In this document: positions 8,908 through 18,809 of the stretch, in pieces
Layout of the letters: each line of letters opens with the position of its first letter
How positions within the stretch are numbered: the first letter of the stretch is position 1
DNA from: Advenella sp. FME57
GTDB lineage: Bacteria > Pseudomonadota > Gammaproteobacteria > Burkholderiales > Burkholderiaceae_B
Direction of reading: 5' to 3'
Length of the DNA stretch: 64,000 bases
NCBI RefSeq assembly: GCF_014897675.1
Contig: NZ_JABUXU010000015.1
Location: forward strand, 1-64,000
Program-made: the position numbers and the translations under genes
The notes under the pieces: model-generated
The model's database searches: none
Told to the model about the DNA's origin: nothing
Seen by the model: the letters and a program-made list of their open reading frames with translations, nothing else

Positions 8908-10908
8908 CTACCGTTTGCCGCGCAACCGTGCAATCAATCCGAGCAATGGACGTAATGCCTTTCGCCACGAAGGCATCACACTAGCACCCTGTACCTTCCA
9001 CAACAACAATTCATCAAGCGCCACCTCGACCGTCGTAAAACGATGAGTGCGACGGCTTACATAGGTTGGATACAGAATCAATGCCGCTGCCGTGAGTTCG
9101 TCCAGACTCCGCTTGCGGGTCCGACGAGAGACCGGGTACCGATCCTCTGTGAGGCTCCAGCCGGCATAAAATGGCCGTCCATAAGTGACCACTCGCTTGC
9201 CTCGCATTAAGGCTTCAAATCCTGCCAATGAAGTCAGAACGTGAACTTCGTCGACTTCCGTAAATAACTGACCTATAGACAAATCCTGAACAATCTCGTC
9301 GCACCATTGCCCGACCTGAGCTTCCCCCTTCCCTTTATCACGCATGCCGGCTGCAACGTCAGGGTGCGGTTTATAAACAATATAAGCATCCGGGTTATTT
9401 AGCCGAACAGCCTTTAACAATGCCAGGTTCCCGCGAATTACAGTAGACCCGAAACGTATAGATGCATCCGTTTCAACCTGTCCTGGAACCAGAATGACAG
9501 TGGTAACCTGCTCTGGCCGGACCCACCCCCCTGTGCCTACATTATATTTAGTCAGGTTTTCAGAGACAATTCGCTCTCGCAGATGTTGAGCGCGACGCAG
9601 CAGATCCGGTGACATCTGTGAATACTGCAGTATAAACTCCAGATCCGATACACATGTTGCATCGTAATAAATACCACGCGTGTCCATTACCCAGGAAAGC
9701 GGTCTGATCAAATCGACCCCCAGCCCCACAGAGCGCATGAAACCGTCTTCCAGCCGGATAACCTGCCCCGAAAACGATTCACTCGCAGCGTTGCGCCCCC
9801 AAAGCGCCAGAACACCATTGTTTGGGCATTGTCCCACCTTATTTACAAATCGGACAGCGCTACCTTGAAAAAAATCTTTGACGATCGGCCTTTTCCAGGA
9901 CGAATATCCCGGAGCAAAGATTTCCTTAGGAAAACGTGCACGGCAGGTCCTTTGTAGCTTCATCCACGAGATGAGACGTTCAGGTTGGCACAATTGGCCA
10001 GATTCGGGGTCCAGATAACGTGCGTACTCTATCAGCGCACCATAAACCAACTGTTCCAACGTCACAGGTGAGCGTCTATCTGGCGCGGGTAATCTATCGT
10101 GGGTCAGTCCGTACCCGGCATAAAATGGCATACCGAAGACATGTACCGGCTTTCCCCACAACAGCCCTTCAAACCCCATTTGCGAGGTCACTACATAAAT
10201 GGCACGAGCACGCTGTAACAAGGTCACCGGATGCACATCATCGGCGATCACTTGAATCCGAGGATTCTTTTTAAGAACAGCAGCATTGAAATGGCCCCGT
10301 TTGCGTCCAGCAAATACATCGGGATGGATCTTGACTAGAACAGTTGAACTTGGAAAATCACTCAATGCTGCCTGAAGCATTGCTTGGAAACTTTTTTCGC
10401 TCGCCTGTCCGTGCTCGATAGCGGAATCACCGTATGTCTGATCAGCCACAAGAACGTAGTCTTCCGGCAACATACCCGCCCAATCCCGCAGATGGTTATA
10501 TTTCGATACACCTGCATCACGCCATTGCCGACATAGACTGCGCGCCCTCTCAATCTGTTGCAAACTCAAGGACCGCTGGATGTAGTTTTCCAGATCGGAA
10601 GGCCGGCCAGCGTGATAGTAAATCCCCTGATAATCCACAACAATAGAAAAAGTTGGGTCTTTATCGCCCAGATCGACTGAGCGTAGGAAGCCGTCCTCGA
10701 TAAAAAGAATGGTCTTTTGCAGTTCTGAGGCCACCACGGCAGCGTGGCGATAGGATGGCTTGAATCCCCAACTGGCCACGTAGTCAATATTCCGCGGCAT
10801 GCACCCGATCCGGCCGCCGACCACCTCAAAATCCGGCAACAGAGCGGAAAGTGTTGAGTTTTTACTTATGCCCCGGGTAGCTAGCAATAAACGCGGCGTC
10901 CTGTTCAT
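8908..10908 (-). CDS. kpsC: KpsC-type capsule beta-Kdo transferase (two domains)
   Basis: The 666-residue length is typical of KpsC/LipA proteins, which add the beta-linked Kdo residues of the lipid linker for ABC-exported capsules. Two homologous halves are visible. The first has EDGFLRSVDLG (71-81), KIHPDVFAGR (193-202) and PFYAGYGLTHDR (261-272). The second has EDGFMRSVGLG (387-397), GQVETDASIRFG (476-487), YKPHPDV (512-518) and a late PFYAGWSLTEDR. In KpsC the two domains form alternating beta-2,4 and beta-2,7 Kdo linkages. It acts at the cytoplasmic face of the inner membrane together with KpsS, encoded at 43119-44396. It stands apart from the export operon, which is unusual and may reflect rearrangement by the IS copies. 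No clear ribosome site precedes the ATG. Confidence 0.93.
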   Translation of the reverse strand: MNRTPRLLLATRGISKNSTLSALLPDFEVVGGRIGCMPRNIDYVASWGFKPSYRHAAVVASELQKTILFIEDGFLRSVDLGDKDPTFSIVVDYQGIYYHAGRPSDLENYIQRSLSLQQIERARSLCRQWRDAGVSKYNHLRDWAGMLPEDYVLVADQTYGDSAIEHGQASEKSFQAMLQAALSDFPSSTVLVKIHPDVFAGRKRGHFNAAVLKKNPRIQVIADDVHPVTLLQRARAIYVVTSQMGFEGLLWGKPVHVFGMPFYAGYGLTHDRLPAPDRRSPVTLEQLVYGALIEYARYLDPESGQLCQPERLISWMKLQRTCRARFPKEIFAPGYSSWKRPIVKDFFQGSAVRFVNKVGQCPNNGVLALWGRNAASESFSGQVIRLEDGFMRSVGLGVDLIRPLSWVMDTRGIYYDATCVSDLEFILQYSQMSPDLLRRAQHLRERIVSENLTKYNVGTGGWVRPEQVTTVILVPGQVETDASIRFGSTVIRGNLALLKAVRLNNPDAYIVYKPHPDVAAGMRDKGKGEAQVGQWCDEIVQDLSIGQLFTEVDEVHVLTSLAGFEALMRGKRVVTYGRPFYAGWSLTEDRYPVSRRTRKRSLDELTAAALILYPTYVSRRTHRFTTVEVALDELLLWKVQGASVMPSWRKALRPLLGLIARLRGKR

Positions 10909-11244
10909 GCAATTTGCTTAATATTATTTATATAGTTGGTCCGTCAATCGGCATAGTCTTTACCCATCGATGGAATTATCTCAGCATTAAAGCACAAAAC
11001 CAAAGCAATCTGCGAGGCACTACCGCGTCTTTCACTCTTAAGTATTTTCTCAGGCATCCGTCACACCCCAGTTTTACACACTCAATAAAAGTTGAGCACT
11101 GACCGCATACGCGACGCCGCTTAGCCAGACAATGTCGTCCGCAGTAACTTCGCGGGCATCAACAACCACCACCAGCCCTGAAATAATTAAACGGATATCG
11201 TTAGCTGTGATTTAACTAATTGCATGTCGATGCCCCACTCGGCC
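10909..11244. other. Intergenic region, no gene seen
   Basis: These 336 bases between galU and kpsC contain no convincing frame, hairpin terminator or repeat. They may carry a promoter for kpsC, but I could not find a strong -35/-10 pair. Confidence 0.4.
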
Positions 11245-12090
11245 TTACTCCGTAGGCACTTGCAGCTTATGGTATTTACGACCCAAATTGACCGTTGCTT
11301 CAAAAAAACCGTTCTTGCTACCGCAATCGTATCGGGTTCCTTCGTAAGTGTGCCCAAATACAGCACGTGATTTAAGCATGGACGCAATCCCGTCAGTCAG
11401 CTGTATTTCACCGCCAGCTCCTTTTCCAATAAAACGCAGATGTTCGAAAATGTCTGGCTCCAGAATATACCGACCTACAACCGCATTGTTGGAAGGGGCA
11501 TTCGCAGGATCAGGTTTCTCAACGATTTGCTCAACTGTCATGGTTCCACTGCCTACCGATTTACCGGCGATGATGCCATATTTTTTTGTCTCTTTTTGCG
11601 CCACCACCTGTGTACCCAGCACACTGCCATTGCAGGCGTGCGCTACCTGAATCAACTGGTGCGTGACAGGTGTATCAGAATCAATCAAATCGTCTGCCAG
11701 CAGTACGGCAAAAGGCTCATTGCCCACAACGGGTTCCGCACATAATACCGCATGCCCCAATCCTAAGGGAGCAGATTGTCTGATATAAATACAATTGACA
11801 TTGGAGGGCAAAATATCCTTCACGATTTCCAGCATTTCTGTTTTACCGCGTGCGATAAGCTCCGCCTCCAGTTCAGGCATCGAATCAAAATGATCCTCTA
11901 TCGAACGTTTGTTGCGTCCGGTTATAAAAATCAAATCGGTAATACCTGATTTCACCGCCTCTTCCACAGCATACTGAATTAGCGGTTTATCTACAACGGG
12001 GAGCATTTCTTTGGGCATTGCTTTGGTAGCGGGCAAAAAACGGGTACCCAGCCCGGCAACCGGAAATACAGCTTTTCGAATAGGATTCAT
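11245..12090 (-). CDS. galU: UTP--glucose-1-phosphate uridylyltransferase
   Basis: This cytoplasmic enzyme makes UDP-glucose from UTP and glucose-1-phosphate. The 281-residue protein has the family nucleotide loop [18 protein letters not shown] near residues 12-29, [19 protein letters not shown] and [12 protein letters not shown]. All are standard for bacterial GalU. GAGGACTGA just before the ATG at 12090 is a good ribosome site. With galE and pgi in the same window it would feed UDP-glucose and UDP-galactose into capsule synthesis. A second housekeeping copy may exist elsewhere in the genome. Confidence 0.95.
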   Translation of the reverse strand: MNPIRKAVFPVAGLGTRFLPATKAMPKEMLPVVDKPLIQYAVEEAVKSGITDLIFITGRNKRSIEDHFDSMPELEAELIARGKTEMLEIVKDILPSNVNCIYIRQSAPLGLGHAVLCAEPVVGNEPFAVLLADDLIDSDTPVTHQLIQVAHACNGSVLGTQVVAQKETKKYGIIAGKSVGSGTMTVEQIVEKPDPANAPSNNAVVGRYILEPDIFEHLRFIGKGAGGEIQLTDGIASMLKSRAVFGHTYEGTRYDCGSKNGFFEATVNLGRKYHKLQVPTE

Positions 12091-12217
12091 TCAGTCCTCG
12101 GAGTAAAGTTAAAAATAAAGCTAACCTAAATAAATATACTTCACACACCTATACAACGCGGTAATCTACTATTTCAAGTGTATTGATGTGTTTCTGACCA
12201 GTTCACAATATTTCTCG

Positions 12218-13960
12218 TTAAAACGGAAAAACAATAGGTACCAGGATTAGGATGCATAACGAATAGACAATCGCAATAGGAAGCCCAACCCTGAAAAAGT
12301 CCTTCACTCGATAGCGCCCGGGCGAATAGACCATCAGGTGCGTCTGATAGCCAAAAGGGAACAAGAAGCAGGCACTGGCGCCATACGCAATTGCCATAAT
12401 AAATGGAGTTGGGTCAACACCAAAAGCCTTGGCGGTGGATAGCGCAATCGGAAAGGCCAAAGCGGCCGCCGCATTATTGGTGATGAGTTCAGTAAGCAGC
12501 ATTGTAATTAGATAAACGCCCACAAACGCCCCCATTACACCATATGCATCGAACGCAGAGCGCATAACACTGGCAATCAGATCTGCTGCGCCGGAGGCGT
12601 CAAGCGCATGCGCGACAGACAGGGCCGAAGCGATGATGATCATCAGCTCGAATGGAAAGCGGCGACGCAATTCAGACAACGTCAAGATTTTTGTGATGAG
12701 TAAAGCAGCAAGCAACACCAACAACCCACTGAACAATGGCGCAATTTCCAGCGCGGATAGCAAAATAACAACGGCAAATCCACTCATGGCAAGCGTACTT
12801 TGTAACGTGTTCAGTACTGGGCGTTGCAAAGTATCATCTAACACATGGAAATTACGGTCTATATTACGGTGTTGTTTAAAATCCGGACCAACAGCCAATA
12901 GCAGCGCGTCGCCCACATGCAATGTTATCTGCCCTAATTGGCCTCGTAGTTGCCGATCACCACGACGTATACCCACAACACCCGCATCAAACATGGTGCG
13001 AAAATCCACATCACGCAAGGTGCGGTTCGCCAGCTCAGATTCATTTGAAATGACTGCTTCCACTAAATTGGAGTGTAGTAGTTCCGGCACATCGGTGCCA
13101 AAGACAGCCAATCCGTCAAACTGCTTCAATGCCTGCACTTTCTCCGTTTCACCCGAAAAAATCAGCACGTCGCCAGCCAGCAGCACTTCTTCCGGATTAA
13201 CTGGTGAAATAAGCCTCCCTTCACGCAAAATCTCTACCAGATACAGGCCATCCAATCGTCGCAAACGATTCTGTTCGATCGTTCTGCCCGCTAATGGCGA
13301 ATCCTGTTGTACCTGAGCTTCCAAAAAATAACGTTGGCTCGAAGATATATCATCAGCAGTTCGGTTATCAGGTAACAGACGAGAAGTCAAAGACAAGACC
13401 AAAATGCAGATTAAGGCTGTTGGCAATCCAACCCAGGCAAATTGAAACATTCCAAGTGCAGGCAGACCTGCACTGACAGTAAACGAGTTAACAACAAGAT
13501 TGGTTGACGTTCCCACCAATGTAATTATGCCTCCGAAGAGGGAGGCATACGATAAGGGAATCAGCACTTTGGATGGTGCAATCAACCGCTGCTTTGTAAC
13601 AACGCCCAAAAATGCGCCTACTACCGCGGTATTGTTCAGAAAGGCAGAAAAAACCGCCGCGACAAGTGACAGCCGAAACACTGCAGACACGGCTTTGCCT
13701 CCGCGAAACAGCATAGTCGATAATTTATCCAGTATTGGGGTTCGCTCCAACGCCAAAGACACCAGCATCAATAATATCAGTGTCGCCAGCGCGGAATTGG
13801 TAAATGCGGATAAATAAACCTTCTCGGGCACCAATCCAAACAAATAATACGCACCCGCCCAAGTCGAAAAAAGAATGGCGGGCGATATTTTCCCGTGAAT
13901 AAGTAATACCAGCAATAGACCGATAGAGCCCAGGACCAAATAGGCAGTCATAATGGGCAT
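12218..13960 (-). CDS. SLC13/DASS-type permease with RCK_C domains, probable sulfate importer
   Basis: The product (580 residues) has hydrophobic blocks at both ends and a soluble middle with two TrkA-C/RCK_C-like modules (DGLYLVEILREGRLISP with GDVLIFSG, and GVVGIRRGDRQLRGQ with GDALLLAVGP). The motifs FLNNTAVVGAF and ITNNAAAALAFPIALS are the paired Asn-containing hairpins of the divalent anion:Na+ family. Members with central TrkA-C domains import sulfate or dicarboxylates. Four bases separate its start at 13960 from the cysQ stop, and cysD-cysNC diverge just beyond, so sulfate is the likely substrate. Earlier in-frame starts up to 14068 overlap cysQ and are less likely. Confidence 0.8.
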   Translation of the reverse strand: MPIMTAYLVLGSIGLLLVLLIHGKISPAILFSTWAGAYYLFGLVPEKVYLSAFTNSALATLILLMLVSLALERTPILDKLSTMLFRGGKAVSAVFRLSLVAAVFSAFLNNTAVVGAFLGVVTKQRLIAPSKVLIPLSYASLFGGIITLVGTSTNLVVNSFTVSAGLPALGMFQFAWVGLPTALICILVLSLTSRLLPDNRTADDISSSQRYFLEAQVQQDSPLAGRTIEQNRLRRLDGLYLVEILREGRLISPVNPEEVLLAGDVLIFSGETEKVQALKQFDGLAVFGTDVPELLHSNLVEAVISNESELANRTLRDVDFRTMFDAGVVGIRRGDRQLRGQLGQITLHVGDALLLAVGPDFKQHRNIDRNFHVLDDTLQRPVLNTLQSTLAMSGFAVVILLSALEIAPLFSGLLVLLAALLITKILTLSELRRRFPFELMIIIASALSVAHALDASGAADLIASVMRSAFDAYGVMGAFVGVYLITMLLTELITNNAAAALAFPIALSTAKAFGVDPTPFIMAIAYGASACFLFPFGYQTHLMVYSPGRYRVKDFFRVGLPIAIVYSLCILILVPIVFPF

Positions 13961-13964
13961 CCAG

Positions 13965-14744
13965 TCAACGAGAGTGACCCCAGGCCACAAAATGCGGATT
14001 TTCGAATCCCGGCTTACCATATTCAAGTGGCTCCCCGGAAATTGCTTCGACCCGTCCTCCGGCAGCACTTAGCACAGCATGACCAGCAGCAATATCCCAT
14101 TCCATGGTACGTCCCAGCCGCGGATAAACATCTGCCTCGCCGGCCGCTACCAAACATAGTTTCAGTGATGAGCCGGCATTAACGACATCTGCTACCGTGT
14201 GCCCGGATTGCCCCAGAAAGGAATCCAGTGCGGCACTATCGCCGTGAGAACGACTGGCAACCACGGTCAGGCCAGCCTCGGGCACCACGCGGCAACGAAT
14301 ATCAGATCGGCCTGTAGACTGTTCCACAAATGCGCAGGAATCAACCGCACCAGCAAAAAGACGCCCCTGTGCCGGAGCGTACACCACACCAAGCACCGCA
14401 ACTCCGTTTACTATCAACGCGATGTTGACCGTGAACTCCCCGTTCCGATTAATGAACTCCTTGGTTCCATCCAGTGGATCGACCAACCAGAAGGTATCTG
14501 CCACATCTGGCATCTCGCCAGCCGCTACCGCCTCTTCAGCAATCACCGGCACACCTGGCAATAGTGCTTTCAGCAGCGGCACCATCACCTGTTCCGCCCG
14601 TTCATCTGCCAACGTAACGGGAGATGAATCAGCCTTTCCCTTTACTTCAAAATCAGTCTGATAAATTTCCATAATCGTCTCTCCACCCTTACGAACGATG
14701 GGAATGATGGATTCCAGAAGGGAGCCGAGGTTATTGGCAGTCAC
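13965..14744 (-). CDS. cysQ: 3'(2'),5'-bisphosphate nucleotidase CysQ
   Basis: The 259-residue protein belongs to the inositol-monophosphatase superfamily. Metal-binding motifs are visible: VIAEEAVAAG, WLVDPLDGTKEFI and WDIAAGHAVLSAAGG. CysQ removes 3'-phosphoadenosine 5'-phosphate, the by-product of every PAPS-dependent sulfation or PAPS reduction, and so protects sulfotransferases from product inhibition. The start is GTG at 14744, with AAGGATC a short distance upstream. It is transcribed divergently from cysD across a short region rich in perfect inverted repeats and is probably co-transcribed with the downstream permease. Confidence 0.93.
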   Translation of the reverse strand: MTANNLGSLLESIIPIVRKGGETIMEIYQTDFEVKGKADSSPVTLADERAEQVMVPLLKALLPGVPVIAEEAVAAGEMPDVADTFWLVDPLDGTKEFINRNGEFTVNIALIVNGVAVLGVVYAPAQGRLFAGAVDSCAFVEQSTGRSDIRCRVVPEAGLTVVASRSHGDSAALDSFLGQSGHTVADVVNAGSSLKLCLVAAGEADVYPRLGRTMEWDIAAGHAVLSAAGGRVEAISGEPLEYGKPGFENPHFVAWGHSR

Positions 14745-14765
14745 AAATTGATCCTTTTATTTGAT

Positions 14766-14795
14766 TGCGAAAAGTAGATAATATTACTTTTCGCA
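14766..14795. promoter_or_regulatory. Perfect 11-bp inverted repeat in the cysQ-cysD divergent region
   Basis: TGCGAAAAGTA (14766-14776) and its exact complement TACTTTTCGCA (14785-14795) are separated by eight bases. It lies in the divergent promoter region just upstream of cysQ. With no T-run and a symmetric layout it looks more like an operator than a terminator. The binding protein is unknown. Confidence 0.55.
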
Positions 14796-14811
14796 TATTA
14801 CATATTGAATA

Positions 14812-14865
14812 TTAAACAATTTTACACATTAATTTTAATAATTTATATATACTTAAATTGTTTAA
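14812..14865. promoter_or_regulatory. Second perfect 11-bp inverted repeat upstream of the cysD fusion
   Basis: TTAAACAATTT (14812-14822) and AAATTGTTTAA (14855-14865) are exact complements 32 bases apart. The intervening sequence is almost pure A and T and contains TATATAT, so the arms would bracket a promoter. It ends 28 bases before the preferred start of the fused cysD gene. Confidence 0.5.
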
Positions 14866-14893
14866 TAGTGATAATTACCAATCTGAGCAGGTT

Positions 14894-16654
14894 ATGGTCG
14901 TAAAACGCTCTTCTCTCTCCATGGAAGAACTTAACCGGCAGCGGCGAGCTGCAGTACAGTTGCGCCTGCAAGAAAAGACGCTGGGCTTTATAAGTAAAAG
15001 TACAGGATTGAGCGCTCCCACTATCATTAATGCGCATAAAGCGTATTTAACGGGAGGTTGGGCCGCCGTTAACACGAAGCCCAGGGGACGCCCCCCACTG
15101 TTGCAAGAAGCCTTATCTTCACAGGACGAAGCTGAATTGCAGGGCATACTGTTTCCGCCAGTAGGAAATGATAGTCCTAAGGTATGGGATATTGATACGC
15201 TCGTACATTGGATTGCAGGACGTGCGCTTGAAAAAAGCGGTAAACAGCCTGATCGAAAGGCCATTGCACGCTTTCTGTCCAAATACAAGCTATTGGCCAG
15301 GTCACTATTGGATGCTGCGCGCTCACATCGCGGCAATCACATCCAAACGTGGCTGGCCAATGATTACCGGGAAATACAAAAACGCGTAAAACAGGAGCAG
15401 GCAAATCTTTTCTGGGTAGACGAGCGCCAGTTGGGCAACGCCGATTTACCATATTTCCAATTGGTTGCCCACACCCCACGGGGCACTCAGTACTGGCTGA
15501 CTCTGGCTAAATGGCCCACCGCCCTGAACTGGACCGCGTTTTTCGACGGGATTTGTAAAGTATCAGTCAACAAAGCCATCATTATTACCCAAAATCCAGC
15601 CGTGAAAAAGAACACCATAATCAGCAACTGGATCGCACAACATACAGACAATATCGAAGTCATTGTTCTACCTGCGCCCTGGCGCTCTACTCCAGAACCC
15701 GCCGCAGACACCAGCCATCATCCTTCCAATTTTTCACTAAAGACGAGGCAATCCATGTCCCTCACTCATCTCCAACAACTTGAGGCCGAGAGTATTCACA
15801 TCATGCGCGAGGTCGTTGCAGAGGCCGACAATCCAGTCATGCTGTATTCCATAGGAAAAGACAGCGCAGTGATGTTGCACTTGGCACGCAAGGCCTTTTT
15901 CCCTGCGCCCCCACCGTTTCCCTTGCTGCACGTGGACACACAGTGGAAATTTAAGGCCATGTACGAGTTGCGAGATCGTATGGCGAAAGAATCCGGCATG
16001 GAATTACTGGTTCACGTAAATCCCGACGGCATAGCCAAGAACATCAATCCGTTTACTCACGGCTCTGCCATTCATACCGATGTCATGAAAACCGAAGGTC
16101 TGAAACAAGCCTTGGACAAATTTGGGTTCGACGCAGCCTTTGGCGGCGCCCGCCGCGACGAAGAGAAGTCACGCGCAAAGGAACGCATTTTTTCATTCAG
16201 ATCCGAGCAACACCGCTGGGATCCCAAAAATCAGCGCCCGGAACTTTGGCGTCTGTACAACACAAAAAAACACAAAGGCGAGTCCATTCGAGTATTCCCT
16301 ATATCCAACTGGACAGAGCTCGATATCTGGCAGTATATCCACCTGGAAAACATTCCAATTGTGCCACTGTATTACTCTGCCGTACGACCAGTGGTCGAGC
16401 GCAACGGCACGCTAATCATGGTCGATGATGACCGCATGCCACTCCGACCAGGCGAGGTGCCCATGATGAAAAGCGTACGCTTCCGAACACTGGGATGCTA
16501 CCCATTGACCGGCGCAGTGGAGTCCACCGCAGATACATTGCCCGCAATTATTCAGGAAATGTTATTGACAACAACATCCGAGCGTCAGGGGCGTATGATC
16601 GACCACGACTCTGCCGCCTCAATGGAAAAGAAAAAGCAAGAGGGGTATTTCTAA
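14894..16654 (+). CDS. cysD: Sulfate adenylyltransferase subunit CysD fused to a dead IS630-type transposase
   Basis: From residue 288 the 586-residue frame is a full Cys[18 protein letters not shown], then the PP-loop [47 protein letters not shown], and [11 protein letters not shown]. CysD adenylates sulfate to APS with the GTPase CysN. Residues 1-280 are foreign to CysD and follow the IS630 transposase plan. There is a helix-turn-helix ([19 protein letters not shown]), a GRPP linker (65-68), a second winged domain, then [20 protein letters not shown] leading into FWVDERQL. D176 matches the first catalytic Asp. The second is replaced in [10 protein letters not shown] (Q233), and APWRSTPE supplies a possible Glu at 268, so catalysis is unlikely. 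An in-frame ATG at 15755 with GAGG six bases upstream could also yield plain CysD. The start at 14894 is preferred over a TTG at 14858. The stop abuts the ATG of cysNC. Confidence 0.88.
   Translation: MVVKRSSLSMEELNRQRRAAVQLRLQEKTLGFISKSTGLSAPTIINAHKAYLTGGWAAVNTKPRGRPPLLQEALSSQDEAELQGILFPPVGNDSPKVWDIDTLVHWIAGRALEKSGKQPDRKAIARFLSKYKLLARSLLDAARSHRGNHIQTWLANDYREIQKRVKQEQANLFWVDERQLGNADLPYFQLVAHTPRGTQYWLTLAKWPTALNWTAFFDGICKVSVNKAIIITQNPAVKKNTIISNWIAQHTDNIEVIVLPAPWRSTPEPAADTSHHPSNFSLKTRQSMSLTHLQQLEAESIHIMREVVAEADNPVMLYSIGKDSAVMLHLARKAFFPAPPPFPLLHVDTQWKFKAMYELRDRMAKESGMELLVHVNPDGIAKNINPFTHGSAIHTDVMKTEGLKQALDKFGFDAAFGGARRDEEKSRAKERIFSFRSEQHRWDPKNQRPELWRLYNTKKHKGESIRVFPISNWTELDIWQYIHLENIPIVPLYYSAVRPVVERNGTLIMVDDDRMPLRPGEVPMMKSVRFRTLGCYPLTGAVESTADTLPAIIQEMLLTTTSERQGRMIDHDSAASMEKKKQEGYF
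15745..15757 (+). promoter_or_regulatory. Internal ribosome binding site and start codon for unfused CysD
   Basis: GAGG at 15745-15748 lies six bases before an in-frame ATG at 15755. Translation from here gives [10 protein letters not shown], exactly where normal CysD proteins begin. The frame could therefore make both a fused and a standard CysD. Confidence 0.55.
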
Positions 16655-18556
16655 ATGGCACATATATCTGATCTTATTTCAAGCGACATCGATCAATATC
16701 TGAAGACTCATGAAAACAAAAGTCTGCTGCGATTTATTACATGCGGCAGTGTTGATGACGGAAAAAGTACGCTTATTGGACGACTGCTTTTTGAATCCAA
16801 AATGCTGTTTGAAGACCAACTAGCTGCTGCCGAGGTAGATTCAAAAAAATTCGGCACACAGGGGGACAATATAGACTTTGCCCTGTTGGTAGACGGTCTG
16901 GCGGCCGAACGGGAACAAGGCATTACCATTGACGTTGCCTATCGCTTCTTTTCAACAGACAAACGTAAATTTATCGTTGCCGATACCCCCGGACATGAAC
17001 AATATACGCGCAATATGGTCACCGGCGCATCCACCGCGGATGTAGCCATTCTGATGGTTGATGCGCGCAAAGGGATTCTAACTCAGACCCGTCGCCACAG
17101 CTATTTGGTGTCACTGCTAGGTATCCGCCAGATTCTGGTAGCCATTAACAAAATGGACCTGGTCAACTACGATGAGAAAACATACAACAAAATCGTAGAA
17201 GACTACAAACAATTTGCCAAGCAACTGGACATTGAAAACATTACCTTTATTCCTCTGTCGGCCTTCAAAGGCGATAATATTATTACACCAAGTGATAATA
17301 CCCCATGGTATCGCGGCTCTACACTGATGGGCTATCTAGAGACAGTGGAAGTCGACGATGAAAGAACCCGCAAGGAAGCATTCCGCCTGCCTGTGCAATG
17401 GGTGAACCGCCCGAATCTGGATTTCCGTGGATTTACAGGCGTTGTCGCAGGCGGGCAGATACAGCCCGGAGACCGTGTTCGCGTTCAACCATCAGGCAAG
17501 GAAAGCGAAGTTGACCGCATTGTGACGTTCGATGGCGATCTGGATACGGCAATTGCTGGCCAGGCCATCACGCTGACTCTAAAAGATGAAATTGATATTT
17601 CCCGTGGAGACGTCATTTCCAAAGCAGAATCCCCAGCAGAAACAGCTAACCAATTTGAAGTGACTGTAGTGTGGATGCACGATGAACCCATGCTTCCGGG
17701 CCGGTCTTATCAATTGAAAATTGGCACCAATACGGTATCGGCTACGATCACTGAAATCAAATATCAAGTCAATGTGAACACCCTGGAACACACTGCCGCC
17801 AAGAAACTTGAGCTGAATGCCATTGGTGTATGCAATATCAACATTGACCGTGCGATTGCGTTCGATCCCTACACACATAACAGGGACACAGGCGGTTTTA
17901 TCCTGATCGACCGCATGAGCAATAATACTGTCGGCGCCGGCCTGATTCATTTCGCACTGCGTCGCTCGCATAATATTCATATGCAGCACGTGGATGTAAA
18001 CAAGGAAGAAAGAGCGCTATCAAAAGGGCAAAAGCCGTGCGTACTCTGGCTGACAGGTTATTCTGGCGCTGGAAAATCCACCATAGCCAATCTAGTTGAA
18101 AAACGACTGCATTCGATGGGAAAGCATACGTACCTGCTGGATGGTGACAATATGCGTCACGGATTGAACAAGGATTTAGGCTTTACTGATGAGGACCGGG
18201 TAGAAAATATTCGTCGAGTTGGAGAAGTTTCACATCTGTTAGTTGATGCTGGCCTGATCGTACTCACCGCTTTCATATCCCCTTTCAGAGCCGAGCGTCA
18301 ATTAGCACGTTCACAAGTAGAGGATGGAGAGTTTATCGAGATATTTATTGACACTCCCCTGGAATCAGCGGAAGCTCGCGACCCGAAAGGTTTATACAAA
18401 AAGGCGCGTCATGGTCAACTAAAACACTTTACAGGGGTCGATTCGCCTTACGAAGCTCCGGAAAAGCCCGAAATAAGAATTGATACTAGCAAAATGAGCG
18501 CTGAAGAGGCGGCGGACCATATTGTAAGCTATTTGGAAAACGAACACTTTCTGTGA
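16655..18556 (+). CDS. cysNC: Bifunctional sulfate adenylyltransferase GTPase / APS kinase
   Basis: The 633-residue protein joins a CysN GTPase to a CysC kinase, as in NodQ. The GTPase shows the P-loop [10 protein letters not shown] (31-40), DTPGHEQY (110-117) and NKMD (165-168), then EF-Tu-like beta-barrel domains. From about residue 465 the APS-kinase domain begins with [13 protein letters not shown], followed by [21 protein letters not shown] and DPKGLYKKA. Together with CysD it converts sulfate to APS and then PAPS, the sulfate donor of sulfotransferases. The ATG directly follows the cysD stop with no gap, so the two are translationally linked. A strong terminator follows. The absence of sulfite-forming reductases in the window points to sulfation rather than cysteine synthesis. 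Confidence 0.95.
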   Translation: MAHISDLISSDIDQYLKTHENKSLLRFITCGSVDDGKSTLIGRLLFESKMLFEDQLAAAEVDSKKFGTQGDNIDFALLVDGLAAEREQGITIDVAYRFFSTDKRKFIVADTPGHEQYTRNMVTGASTADVAILMVDARKGILTQTRRHSYLVSLLGIRQILVAINKMDLVNYDEKTYNKIVEDYKQFAKQLDIENITFIPLSAFKGDNIITPSDNTPWYRGSTLMGYLETVEVDDERTRKEAFRLPVQWVNRPNLDFRGFTGVVAGGQIQPGDRVRVQPSGKESEVDRIVTFDGDLDTAIAGQAITLTLKDEIDISRGDVISKAESPAETANQFEVTVVWMHDEPMLPGRSYQLKIGTNTVSATITEIKYQVNVNTLEHTAAKKLELNAIGVCNINIDRAIAFDPYTHNRDTGGFILIDRMSNNTVGAGLIHFALRRSHNIHMQHVDVNKEERALSKGQKPCVLWLTGYSGAGKSTIANLVEKRLHSMGKHTYLLDGDNMRHGLNKDLGFTDEDRVENIRRVGEVSHLLVDAGLIVLTAFISPFRAERQLARSQVEDGEFIEIFIDTPLESAEARDPKGLYKKARHGQLKHFTGVDSPYEAPEKPEIRIDTSKMSAEEAADHIVSYLENEHFL

Positions 18557-18592
18557 AACAGAGCTAATCATCAATATTAGTGTTCAATATTC

Positions 18593-18625
18593 AAGCCCGG
18601 TTATTTACATAGCCGGGCTTTTTTT
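18593..18625 (+). terminator. Rho-independent terminator of the cysD-cysNC operon
   Basis: AAGCCCGG and CCGGGCTT form an 8-bp stem around a short loop, followed by a run of seven T. It lies 36 bases after the cysNC stop. Confidence 0.9.
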
Positions 18626-18809
18626 GAACCCGGCACGGGCCTCTGGTATTTATACCTTGTTTCTGAAAAAAAAATATGTGATCATCCACCATGACGATTG
18701 GAATATTTGGATTGCCCTCAAGATTCCCATATTCGTCCTATTTACCTTACGCCATCACAATATTTTGGCAAACTAAACAAAATTAACTTGGGTTTTGCGC
18801 CTTTCTCAC

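Noticed and set aside
14858-14893. TTG start for the transposase-CysD frame
   Set aside because: The codon lies inside an arm of the inverted repeat and has no ribosome site. The ATG at 14894 is a better start.
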